A stretch of 64,000 nt of DNA from Phlegmacium glaucopus (taxonomy: Eukaryota > Basidiomycota > Agaricomycetes > Agaricales > Cortinariaceae), in contig MU130362.1 in NCBI GenBank assembly GCA_015039465.1, forward strand, positions 196,963 to 260,962, read 5' to 3'. The position numbers and the translations under genes were made by a program. The notes under the pieces were generated by a model. The model was not told the origin of the DNA. It worked only from the letters and a program-made list of their open reading frames with translations, and ran no database searches. Below are positions 11,249-21,469 of the stretch, piece by piece (within the stretch, counting starts at the first letter, position 1; each line of letters opens with the position of its first letter).

Positions 11249-12730
11249 TGATAGGACTGAAAGTTGAATACCTATGGATTATTCAATTTTTCATAATATT
11301 ATTCTTCAATTGAATCAACAAGATCAATAACCCAACCATGAATTAATCTACAAATTGATATTGTAAGGGTCAAAAGTGTTGACTACACTTGTTGATTAAA
11401 CTGGAAATTGCATAGTAATAAATGTTAAAGCAGCAGATAACTATGATCTGAATTGATCTGTTTATCATACTGTTAAACAACACTACAAAAAGTTCAGACT
11501 CTAACCATACAAAATCCATAATGGTCAAATGAACTACTTGCAATCTAAAGTAACTATCAAAGTCTACAACTATGAAGGATTGTTATACAAGTCCTAAGGA
11601 TAACATCAGTAAGTAAAATATCAATAAAAGGCCCTAATAATGAAGCATGTGATATCATGTGATATCATGTGATACCATGTGACATCATGTGATACCATGT
11701 GACATTTCGTGACATTTTGTGACATTTTTGTAACATTTTGTCACATTTTGTGACATTATGAAACATATGACATCATAAAACAATGATCAGTCATCTAGAA
11801 ACAAGACATGACATCATAAAACAATGATCAGTCATCTAGAAACAAGACATGACATCATAAAACAATGATCAGTCATCTAGAAACAAGACATGACATCATA
11901 AAACAAGGATTTATCATCCAAAAACAAGACATGACATCATAAAATAACATCAGTAATCATAAAACATAGACATCACATCACAGACTCTTACCTAATTTTG
12001 TTTCTCATTTATGTATAAAAGTAGCTAGAAAGCACCAGTAAAATTAGTGAATTTGCACTCTTCCTTTCTTTCCCAAGTTTCAGCGCTCTGAATTGGCACA
12101 AGTTAGAATTGGAATTACAAGTGGACTTGCTTTGCTTCACTCAGTTCAAAGGGTATTAAATCCTAAAGGGGCTTACCTTTGTTCTGTGTAAACCAAGAAT
12201 ATTAAATCCTTTAGGGACTTGTCTTGGAAGCAAGGATATTAAATCCTTTGTCAGAGTCTGAGGAGAAATCCTTGTACTATAAAGCTGTCTCACAGTCTGC
12301 CTCAGGGACTTTAAATCATTTGTTGTGGATAGTCAAAGAATATTAAACCCTAAAGGGGCTTGTCTTTGTACTACCAAAATTGGTTATCATATAGACAAAG
12401 GATATTAAATCCTATAGGGACTTGCCTTTGTTCTATCAAAAAGCACTATATAATAGTCTAAGAAATTGGACTATAAACTTGTTATCAGAATCATAGTCTA
12501 GAGAAATGTGGACTTTAAAACTTGAATCATAGTCTAGAACATTTGGACTTTAAAAGTGTATTGTTGTTTTATTCAAGAGTATACTGGTTATACTTTCAAG
12601 GAAACCCCAACTTGCACAAAAACAGAGTTTGTTGGTCATTAAAAGTTATTGGTTTCTGGATTTGTTGTAGACAAATTCCTAAAAACAGTAATCCTTTGAT
12701 TACCTTGCAAAAACAAATTCAATCACATCA
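11249..12730 (+). mobile_element. Solo LTR of the TGAT...ATCA type, 1482 bp
   Basis: Starts TGATAGGACTG, ends CACATCA, and is flanked by the 4-bp duplication acgt (11245-11248, 12731-12734). Excision restores FVIHVFSKHG of the integrase. Internally there is a CATGTGAtAtCATGTGA stretch (11645-11760), a 41-bp tandem repeat (11769-11950), a TATAAAA box near 12014, and downstream a repeated ttaaatcctntagggacttg motif (12150-12430). This order suits an LTR with U3 repeats upstream of a promoter. No protein is encoded. Confidence 0.85.
11769..11950 (+). repeat. 41-bp tandem repeat in putative U3
   Basis: About 4.5 copies of a 41-bp unit beginning gacatcataaaacaatgat recur at 11769, 11810, 11851, 11892 and 11933. 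The first three are essentially identical and the fourth has diverged. It sits roughly 70-240 bp upstream of the TATAAAA box near 12014. Confidence 0.85.
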
Positions 12731-12734
12731 ACGT

Positions 12735-13647
12735 GTTTTCCAAGCACGGTGTTCCGTCCCATGTAACTTCCAATCGTGGTTCCGAGTTTGTATCTCACTT
12801 CTTCAGATCCCTCGGAAAAGCCCTCAACATGAAGCTGCACTTCACCTCCGGATACCACCCGGAAGGTGACGGACAAACGGAATGCGTCAACCAGACCTTG
12901 GAACAATACATCCGCATCTACTGCAATTATCAGCAAGATAACTGGAGTTCACTTCTTCCGTTAGCGGAATTCTCCTACAACAATACTCCGAGTGCCACTA
13001 CTGGGGTATCTCCGTTCTTTGCCAACAAAGGCTATGATCCGGCTATCACTATCCATCCGGAGTACGACCTTGTCTCCTCCCGTGCTCACAAGTACGTTAC
13101 GGACCTTAACAAACTCCACGAAGAACTCCGAAAAGCTATCCTCACTTCCCAGGAACAATACCAATGTTCCACAGATAAGCGTCGGATTCCTCCCCCGGAC
13201 TTCAAGGTTGGAGATTGAGCCTTTGTCAGAGCACAATTCTTCCGTATGACCAGACCTTCAAAGAAACTCTCTGAGAAGTATCTGGGTCCATATGAGATTA
13301 TAGCTCAGGCAGGTCCTTTGTCCTGGACCCTCCGTCTTCCCGACAACTTGCGTGCCGTCCATCCTGTCTTCCATGTTTCCATGCTAGAGCCCTGCGTTTC
13401 AAACACTATTCCAGAATGCACTCAACCTCTGCCTCCTCCAGTCGTCATTGATGGAGAACAGGAATTTGAGGTCTCCGAAATCTTGGACTCTAAATTGGAC
13501 AACAGATGGCGCTTATGCAAACTTCTGTACCTAGTCAAGTGGTCTGGCTATGAAGGTACCGATGAAGAAACTTCTTGGTTACCAGCTAATGAATTAGGAC
13601 ATGCGTCTGAACTTGTTGCTGATTTCCACATGAGCTATTCTGGCTAA
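12735..13647 (+). pseudogene. Gypsy-1 pol: integrase C-terminal part and chromodomain
   Basis: The integrase core resumes (FSKHGVPSH). The second catalytic aspartate is replaced by asparagine (TSNRGSEF near 12770, codon AAT). The catalytic glutamate is present (TECVNQTLEQ near 12885). A TGA at 13216-13218 (VGD*AFVRAQFF) interrupts the domain before TRPSKKLSEKYLGPYEI. The chromodomain, which in this family tethers integrase to chromatin, covers about 13460-13640 (EFEVSEILDS, LYLVKWSGYEG, TSWLPANEL). The frame ends at 13647. Confidence 0.9.
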
Positions 13648-13847
13648 ACCCGGACCTCTTCCGCTCTCTTGATTCCTTTTCTTTTGCTTCCCTTGTTCCT
13701 TCCGTTCCTTTCCATGTCTTTTCCATTCTATTCCTTTCCATTTATCTTACTCTTCTGTTTCACAAAACAAAGTCAAGAAAACAAAAAATATTAAAACAAA
13801 ACAAAAAAGAAATAACAAAATTATATACAAATTATTTTTTATCTATT

Positions 13848-14810
13848 CTACTCCTTTGTTTTGTCTATTCCCTCCATCCTTTCTCCCTCCGTCCTCTCCA
13901 TCTCCACTCCCAATCCTTCTTCCACCTCCGACTCGTCCCCGTCTTCCGTTTCCTCATCTTCCATCTCCTCTCGCATCTCTGCTCCGACACCCTTCTCCGC
14001 TCTCGTCACCTCCTTCCGCTTCATCTCCTCTTTTCTTCTTTCCTCTTCCCGTCTCTCCTTCTTGAACTCCCTCTGCATCCGCACCTCCATCGCCAACTTA
14101 ATCTCCACCTGAGTTTCCACCAACTTCTTCAACCACCCTCCTATCATCTCCAATGCATCCACCATCCTCTCTGTTCCTTCCATCTCCATCTCCACAACCT
14201 CTTTTGCCTTCCCTTTTCCTCCGACCCTCTCCGCTGGCAGTTCCACCGCCACCGTCCTTCTTTTCCCTCCGACTATGCTACAGCCCTTCTTCAGCTGGGA
14301 GCACCTATAGCACCCGGGCCCCCGCGTCTTCCCGTGGCACATCGTACCTGCAGCCATGCACAGGGTGCAGGGCGGGCGGTTTTCCTCCATGGTCGGAGCT
14401 ACTTCCTATGATTCCATTAGCGTTACATTTTCTTTTATTTTCGGAATCCACTTACTTTGTCATTTAGTTTTCTTTTTTTTGGGACGCTGGGCCCCGGCTC
14501 CGTTCCGTTGTTCTCTGGTTCTTCTTCTACTTCATCATCATCCAAGTGGGTTATCTCCGCTTCTCTCCTCTTTCGCTCCTCTTCCTTCCAAGCCTGCTGC
14601 TGCTCTGCTCTACTCCTCTGCTCTGCTTCTACTCTCTTCCTCTCCTCCTCCGCTCTCCGGTTCTCCTCATCCCGCTGCCGCTGCCTCCAACTCCATCAAC
14701 TCCTTCTCCTCCGCCTCCCACACTCGCTTCTCCGCCTCCTGCTTGCTCTGGATCCGAGCCCGGGCCTCTTCCAACTTTGCTTGTTGGGAAGAGCCAGCGT
14801 TGATGAGCAT
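13848..14810 (-). pseudogene. Antisense spliced gene inside Gypsy-1: coiled coil plus Cys-cluster protein
   Basis: The gene lies on the strand opposite to the retrotransposon, between the chromodomain and the 3' LTR. Exon 1 (14810-14456) starts MLINAGSSQQAKLEEARAR and is a long Glu/Lys/Arg-rich helix, followed by a basic PKKRKLND patch resembling a nuclear localisation signal. One single-base frameshift is needed near the AAAAG segment (about 14665). A canonical intron (14406-14455, GTAAGT...ATAG, 50 bp) joins exon 2 in frame. Exon 2 (14405-13848, 186 codons with the stop) has a cysteine cluster CTLCMAAGTMC ... CYRCSQLKKGC, then a second charged coiled coil and an acidic tail. The cysteine spacing recalls small fungal zinc clusters but is not a standard Zn2Cys6 domain. 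From memory, similar proteins occur as multi-copy hypothetical proteins in mushrooms. The function is unknown and the 5' end is uncertain. Confidence 0.65.
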
Positions 14811-14847
14811 GCTGGTTCCCTGCCTTCGTTTTTCGCATTTTTGGCAG

Positions 14848-16187
14848 TGACGTCGCTCTACGTCGCCTCTTACACCGACTATTTGCTGTTTTATTGCATA
14901 GATAAGTCTCTGGCTATTCGGTCGTCGCCTCTACTGTCCCAGAAGCTTCCTAAATGCCTTGGCTATATTTCGCTCGTACGATCGCCCCCTTTTCCGGCAG
15001 TACCCGGACGACATTAGGCGTCCTGCCTCCCTTTCGCTCCCTTTCACCAGCGGTCACGTGTATAGTCATGCTTTTTCCATATTTGGTAATGCTCACTCGT
15101 CTAAGAGTCGTAGGCATGTCCACTGCCCAGACCGACGTCCCCTTACGCTACACCGAATCGTTTGGTGTCAAATCGTCGTAGCTACCCTACCAGTCGCTCC
15201 TATCCAGCGACAATCACCAGATCGAGAAGTTCCTTAACACCATTGGGCATTTTGGGTCGCTGATCATTTATATTCTTTTATCTCTCTTCGGTTACCTCAA
15301 ACGCGTTGTTTTCTTTATTTTTGATACGTTTGCCATCGCTCCTTGATCGCCTCCCTATACCACATGTCTCCTGCCGGTCCTCGGAGCGATGACCGGTCCT
15401 CTTTCATTTATCGCCCACTATCCCTGATGTTTTGTCTCCCCATTTTGCCTAGTCCCTCTTGGACTCCTGTTTCATCGTTTTGATTTGTTTTATAGATACA
15501 CATGTGCAACTTAGCCATGTGATCTCCTCTACCTACTATAAAAACCTCCTGTAATTTAGTTACAAAGGACAATAAGAAAGTATTCGCCTCTCTCCCCAGA
15601 GTATAGAATTAAGTCTTGTCATCGTCTCTCTCGTCGTTCGCCTTCGTTTCATTGCGTTTTACTGCGAGTCGCCCATACAGCGACTATACTTCGTCACTGC
15701 GTCGCCCCTTCGTCACTGCGTCGCCCCTTCGTCACTGCGTCGCCCCTTCGTCACTGCGTCTCCCCTTCGTCACTGCATCTCCCCTTCGTCACTGCGTCTG
15801 CCCCTTCGTCACTGCATCTCCCCTTCATCACTGCGTCGCCACTTCGTTCCTTCGTCGCCCTTTCGTCATTACATCGCTCCTTCGTTTCGCTCGTCTCATA
15901 TCTCGTCGCCCTACCTTAGTTGGAACCTTTCTGCATATACTTGACTCAGTGTTTAGGCCACCGAAGCCCCGAGCCGCATCACACCTCAGTTAGTACAGCA
16001 CCTAGCGTACTGGCAGTGTATCAGCGTTATTGTTGTTGTTGTTCATGATGGTTGTTTAGAGGATGTGGTTTTGGGGAAGTTAACCGAAGTGAAGAGTCAT
16101 CACCAGTCTCCGACGGTCTTTATACCACACCAACCTCGCACGGACCATCACGTGGCCTCGAGGGTCTCGGCCTTGACAGGGAGGTAC
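14848..16187. other. Non-coding part of Gypsy-1 with TATA box and 19-bp minisatellite
   Basis: I see no convincing protein here. There is a TATAAAA near 15537. At about 15692-15850 there are eight or so copies of a 19-bp unit (cgtcactgcgtcgcccctt) with small variants. The tggcag words at 14842-14847 and 16007-16012 bracket most of the stretch and could be a target duplication of another solo LTR, but the inner ends are not TG...CA. The last 25 bp before 16188 are the polypurine tract. Confidence 0.5.
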
Positions 16188-16756
16188 TGTTACATTCTGT
16201 CACACGTTACTCCGGTCCAACTCCGTCGGAGTTGTTTCCGGTAGTCCGTACTCCATTCCAGTACTTTCCCTTGTCTCCGACTCTACTCCTCCTACATCAG
16301 ACTCCGAGACTTCTCCGTATCACTCCAACTCTTCCAACGATATCCCAAACCCCTTACCACACCTTAACTATTCCTTTGTCATCACTTTCCCACTATCAGT
16401 CAGCACACCAGCCATGGATTATTCACCCAAGAATGCAGGACCTTTTCCGGGAGCAGAACGCAGCACTTATATTTATATTTTATATTTCGGTTGCAATTCC
16501 TTTTATATTTAAAGTACTCGAACTTGTATGTTTTCCCTCAGTTCGAATATCAACTTAGTTTCCTCCTCTTGTTCGTCCTCTAAGTCACTGAGGTCTTCCG
16601 ACTTTCCATTCTCTTCCATTTCCGAAATCAGGACATTGTAGGAGCTGGGCGGCACAGCACATACACTGAGGCCAAAGTCCTTTCCATTACTTGTTCCGGT
16701 TCCGTTCCATCCGATCCGGTGTTACTCCAACGTGACCCCTTGTTTTGAACTTAACG
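16188..16756 (+). repeat. Gypsy-1 3' LTR
   Basis: 569 bp, starting TGTTACATTC directly after the gggaggtac purine tract. The end reads CTTAACG, where the 5' LTR has CTTAACA. It differs from the 5' LTR almost only at CpG sites. The open frame that runs through it is a repeat of the one in the 5' LTR and is not a gene. Confidence 0.9.
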
Positions 16757-18232
16757 TTGCCTTGGATTACCATGTGGCTGCTAGTGGTAAATAAAGAGTG
16801 CTTCGACATGATGATGTAGTACAACTGGGTATTGCTGTGGCACATGTTGGGAGTTGGCAGCTGTTAGTCTTCTAAAATTTAAGCTTTTACTTGTCATATA
16901 GTTAAGTAGAAATACTTAAATGACATGCCGGAGCTCGGCATTCAAAAGATTTTGGCACTGTTTAGTTTTCTGTGGTTAGGTTTCTGGTTGTATGCTTCTC
17001 CTCTTTCAATGCCGGAGTTAGAGCTGGACTCAGTTGGACTCGGTTATATATACAACACCATAAGCTTGAGGCTGACCCACCTAAAATTTACAAAAGAAAG
17101 AAGGCCATGGGCCATGGCCCACTACCCTATACATGGCATAGCGACTTCGAACAACCTGAATGGCTTCAAACAGACTCTTGTCATTTGGGTACAAATACAG
17201 AAGGTGTGATTAGTAATGCTCAGTTGAACAACGAGCCTGCTTAGTAGAATCCCAAGGATTCTCTCATGATAATGTTTTTTTTTGCATTATTGTTAGCCAT
17301 TGAATGCTCCTACCCACCACATAATGCCGACAACTAGAATAACTGAACTTCGATGCAGCCTCAAACAACTGAGGCCAACACTGTCTATGCTTCATCCACT
17401 GCCTTCCAGCCTACCTTCGGAACAACTTCCACTTTGTATCCACTTGTGTATTCACAATTGTCAATTAAATAACTGTTACCTGCTTGATAGGACCTAGAAA
17501 TATATGCACCTTCTCAGCCTCTCCCTGTATTAGGGAAAGTTATGGTGGGTGGTCTATGATTATAAATTGAATATGCCTTAGCTGTTCCTCTCCCCTTGCT
17601 CATCACTACTGTAGATTCCGACAGGCAGTGGTTCCAGATCCACCACACCTTACCACCGCAGTGATCACCTCCACAACCATTCCTCCTCTGCATCTTCCTC
17701 TGGTTATCAAAGTACAATTATCAGTATTACAGCCTGTATCACATCATGATGAGGCTGGTAGGTTTGGGGACTGGAGAGTGGGATGGCAGTGTAGGTGGCA
17801 ACATCGTGTGATTTGTCTATCACCCCTCCCTTGGTTGCTGTCCCGAGGAACCCAGTTGTTAAATTGTGGTGAGGAGGTCGAAGAGTGTGTTATACATATG
17901 TCTTTAGAATCTATGTGACCATGCACACATATAAACCCAATAATCCCATTCCATATGTATGCTTCTCTACTAGTGCTCCTCCTTCATTCTGTGTTCTTTG
18001 CATTTATCCTTTGATTCTTACTAAACAGTTTCTATAAGCAGTGACACCATAGCATATCCAGACATGTATCCTTCTATCTGTTCGCCTCAAAAGAGAATCA
18101 GGAGTTTGAAAATTGCCCAAGGTATGTTATTTTTAGAAGGACCATGTCACAGAGACAGGTGCATTGATATGATGTTGGGATTGGTGCGTTAGGATTGACG
18201 CAACTGATGTCCCTTGGTTTTCTGCTTCTACC
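16757..18232. other. No identifiable gene; short coding-like patches
   Basis: 16757-16800 looks like the continuation of repeat A beyond Gypsy-1. At 16972-17244 a plus-strand frame reads KIYKRKKAMGHGPLPYTW and ends in NNEPA before a stop. Its composition looks protein-like, but I do not recognise it and no start or partner exon is clear. The rest to 18232 shows no supported gene or repeat. Confidence 0.35.
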
Positions 18233-18614
18233 TAGTGTTGTTGAGGCTGGCTTGAGCACTTTTAGTATTTTGCAAATATCATAACACCATGTACTCTGAT
18301 TGCTTATTGTTGGGGGATGACCCCCTAACTTATAGGGTCCTTGATATGTGTAAATATTTATAGGATTTTATGGGATTTATTGGAATTTATATTGCCATCA
18401 AGCCATTTGTCAAGTGGCTTCAAGCTGGCCACTTGACCAAGTGGCTTGATGGAAATATCAATTCCAATAAATCCCATATAATTCTATAAATATTTACACA
18501 TATCAAGGACCCTATAAGTCAGGGGGTTATTTCACAACACTAAGCAATCAGAGTACATGGTGTCATGTTATTTTCAAAATACTAAAAGTGCTCAAGCCAG
18601 CCTCAACAACACTA
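18233..18614. mobile_element. 382-bp palindromic MITE/foldback element
   Basis: The two halves (about 18233-18412 and 18430-18614) are near-perfect inverted copies around a CCACTTGACCAAGTGG-like centre. The ends read TAGTGTTGTTGAGG and CCTCAACAACACTA, resembling hAT termini. The word ttctacc is found just left (18226-18232) and, after a 3-base gap, just right (18619-18625), which could be a degenerate target duplication. No coding region. Confidence 0.75.
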
Positions 18615-19489
18615 CAAGTTCTACCGGCCCCAGGATTTACATAGTTACTGCATCAAAACTGGTGTAATTTTGCCGTCTACGAGCGTCTACCTGTTATTAA
18701 TCTTGAACTTTGATGCTGTCATACCTATTGAGTCTTGATGTTGACATTCTTATTGGTGTCGACATTCTTATCTATTCCAGATGCCAACTTCCATATTTTT
18801 CCTATTTATATCAACACTTAGCTCGAGCTTTGATTCTCGACTTATCACAGACTTATCGGTGGGACTCGAAAATGTTATACATGAATTATAAACACCATAC
18901 AGCATTTATATGACCCACATAGACTAATCCTGGTCCAACTTTTCTAAAAAGCAGCAACATACAAGTGAAAGTATTAACTTACAACAGGGTTGCTCCAAGA
19001 TTCCTGGTACTACCGGGAATCTTGTTTCAAGGCTTCCAATTTGTTCTAATTTTGTAATGGTACTCATCAGTGGTATTATGTCATTCAGTATTTACATGGC
19101 CGCATACTTGGCAAGCATGCGCGCACTTGGTACGTACACCACACATGTCATGCATATGCCATGCTCTTTTTCCTGTGGCCCTTCCAACAATGACAAATAA
19201 AAAAATAAAAGCACAGAACCCACCAGACAGACTGGAAAGAATATCCACAACATCAGGCAGCATTTATATAATATAGACCAATCCTGGCAAACTCCTGGCA
19301 CTATATAAAGTTTGCTTACATAAGCTCTCTACAAGATTTCCCGACACCACCGGGAATCGTTATTCAAAGCTTCAACAAGCAAACAGGAGCGCCAAACAAA
19401 CACAGGAGACAGAATATCAGGCCTTCAGACCTTACCACTTTATCATTCCCCCCCCCAATTACCATCCCCCCCGGTTGCGCTACATGTTA
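18615..19489. repeat. Non-coding; two diverged direct copies of a small block
   Basis: Blocks at about 18895-19030 and 19255-19370 share agcatttatat, agacNaatcctgg and an accgggaatc word next to an inverted gattcc. They look like an old direct duplication. No coding sequence is supported. Confidence 0.35.
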
Positions 19490-20690
19490 AATTTCTCCCT
19501 GTTTACTACTAGAACCGACATAATAATTCGAGGCGATTTCAACCATGTAGACTGTAGTGAAACCACAACGAATACAAGGTCCTTCAATGATATTGAAAGG
19601 ACATTCATCAGCAAAGTGCCGGGGCCGATCAAAGGTCAAGCTAATTCGTAATGCCTCTAGAATATAACTGGAATGAATTATTATACTTAGAGTCCACCTT
19701 CCCAACCGTACTCCTTGCTCCATCTGCCGATGCAGGTAGACCTTCCCCAAGTAAGCCACACATTTTTATGGTCCTAGCGAAATGACACTCACAAGTATGG
19801 TCAAGCAGATACAACACCCCATTAGTGCCGCAAACCACCACGGACCGAGCCAACAGAAGTACCAGCGGTGCATGGCACGGTAGGCGATCATTCGAAAACA
19901 CGAGTAATATGCTCAAAAACCAATTAACATAGTCAACTTCTTCATCCAACAATGTCAAACATGTATATCCTCCCATTCCGCAACCCACCAGACCCCTGAG
20001 ATTTCAGCGCGCCTCGTATCCTTATTCAACTCTTCCGTCAGAAGTGGATATTCCAGAGGCCCTTGGCACTAGCCCTGCGGCGGGAAATTTATGTCAATGT
20101 GTTCTTAACAAGATAAAAGAGCGGTTTGATAGGTTGTTGGGTTATCTTTTCATGAAACCCTTGTAATTCAAGTTGGAAACTTACATACTGTTGTCTGTTT
20201 ACGATCTCTCGTCGGCAAAACTTTAGTTCTTGTTTTCATCTATGTTGCTAGTTATATGTTATATACTTACGATGTTAGGCCGTCCTCTCCGATAGCTGGT
20301 GGGTATACTGATCCGGGTTGAGAGTACTAATGATAGACCAGTCCAAGGAGCCGACGGAAATATGGAGGACGTGATCCCGAGCAATAGAGAGGCCAAGTCT
20401 GGGTCTCGAATACCTCGACATAGAGTGCAAACGGGGCCCAAGGACATGAATTACAGACTTTACGCGTGTTAGTGAGAGCGTGGCTTAATAGCTGAACAGT
20501 TGTAGGTGACATGGATAGTTAAGCATGATTGACTGAAAGCAGTATGAGTTGGGGTCGTCGTGGATAGATAGATCATATCAATCGTCCGTGATCTGTAATC
20601 AGGCATAATATAGGCGGGCAGAGCCAAAGTGTAGAAAATTTGAGTAGTATGGTTATATGATCAGAAGAAGGGAAAATAGCGCTCAACCTG
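19490..20690 (-). repeat. Dispersed gene-derived repeat, copy B (inverted)
   Basis: On the minus strand this matches copies A and C in the same order: an upstream exon-like block (20250-20570) ending at a GTAAGTATAT donor-like site near 20270, an intervening stretch, and the C-terminal exon-like block (20080-19900), which reads PLEYPLLTEELNKDTRRAEIS before stops. The 3' part (19490-19660) repeats the word cattgaaggaccttgtattcg. Frames are interrupted. Confidence 0.6.
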
Positions 20691-21400
20691 AGTGAAATGA
20701 TCAAATACGCGACGACCTGTCGCCCTTTCTCAACATGATCCTGTCCCAATTCTTCCCTCTCTCCTGTTCCACCTGCCGCTCTCTCTCATCCTCCCTTTCC
20801 TTTGACCCTCGACTCAACGGTTTAAAAGCATAGATATGCTGTACGAATATTGAAATATTGTCATCATCTGTATGAAGAGTTAGTACAGCGTTGAGGCATT
20901 TCAATAATAGATCTTTCATAGAAATATGGAAAGAATGGAAAGGAAACAAAAGTTCATACAACGAGAAGGAGGGCATCTATGCATATTTATGGAAGAAAAC
21001 GGGTTAGGGTAGTATCAGTGTGCTCAAAGCAATACATAAACAAAACTCCAAGAAGTCAAAAGGACGAATGAAAAAAGGGTACGCACATAGCTTCGTCTTC
21101 GGAAATAGGTGGTTTCTATAAAACTCCAGCGGACCCATTGGCGTCAAATCTCGTTGACAGCCGAAACCTTGAAGAGGCTATGAGGCGATGCATGCAGTAG
21201 AGAAGATTGAGAATGTTGTATGTGACAGTTGCTGGATGATGGGGTGATGGGAGGTAATTGGATAGTCATCGTGATTTGTCTCCAAGTGTACGCACTGAAG
21301 ATGTAGCAGAATACAATACGTAGTACTTGGAAAGAGGCAACATGAGAGAACGGACACGGCATTGTGACACAACCATAGTCACGCCTTGACACAGCCCATT
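20691..21400 (-). repeat. Segment duplicated in inverted orientation at 24640-25790
   Basis: The reverse complement is collinear with 24740-25790: catcatccagcaactNtcacatac, cttcaaggtttNgactgt, gaagcttatgtgcg-like text, an acgctgtactaactc block and a gtacagcatat block. It includes the empty site of the MITE at 24857-25300. A minus-strand frame (20976-20701, beginning MPSFSLYELLFPFHSF) could be an exon relic; I do not recognise it. Confidence 0.55.
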
Positions 21401-21469
21401 TTCATCACGGTTAGATCCAACACTCACAGGCACCACCTCGTCCGATCTCAATTCTAAAGCCACGCTCTT

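Larger units (their letters stand above)
1928..16756 (+). mobile_element. Gypsy-1: Ty3/gypsy chromovirus with nested insertions
   Basis: Two 569-bp LTRs of identical length flank gag (CCHC knuckle), protease (DSG), reverse transcriptase, RNase H, integrase and a C-terminal chromodomain, in the Ty3/gypsy order. A purine-rich stretch (agggaggtac) sits directly before the 3' LTR, as expected of a polypurine tract. The coding body is interrupted by a hAT element (3725-7551) and two solo LTRs (8258-9139, 11249-12730); each leaves short target duplications, and the reading frame resumes across it. An antisense spliced gene lies between pol and the 3' LTR. The element cannot encode its own proteins because of five in-frame TGA codons and at least two frameshifts in gag. 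I found no convincing target duplication outside the LTRs. Confidence 0.93.

Noticed and set aside
15616..15993. 125-codon frame rich in RPFVTASPLRH repeats
   Set aside because: It is a translation of the 19-bp minisatellite. The unit is not a multiple of three, so the repeat reads differently in successive copies.
14848..16006. Possible fourth solo LTR inside Gypsy-1 with tggcag on both sides and an internal TATAAAA
   Set aside because: The inner ends do not read TG...CA and no second copy is available here, so the six-base match may be chance.
16922..17244. Two overlapping 90-codon frames as a gene
   Set aside because: No motif, start context or exon partner was found. Kept only as a coding-like patch.
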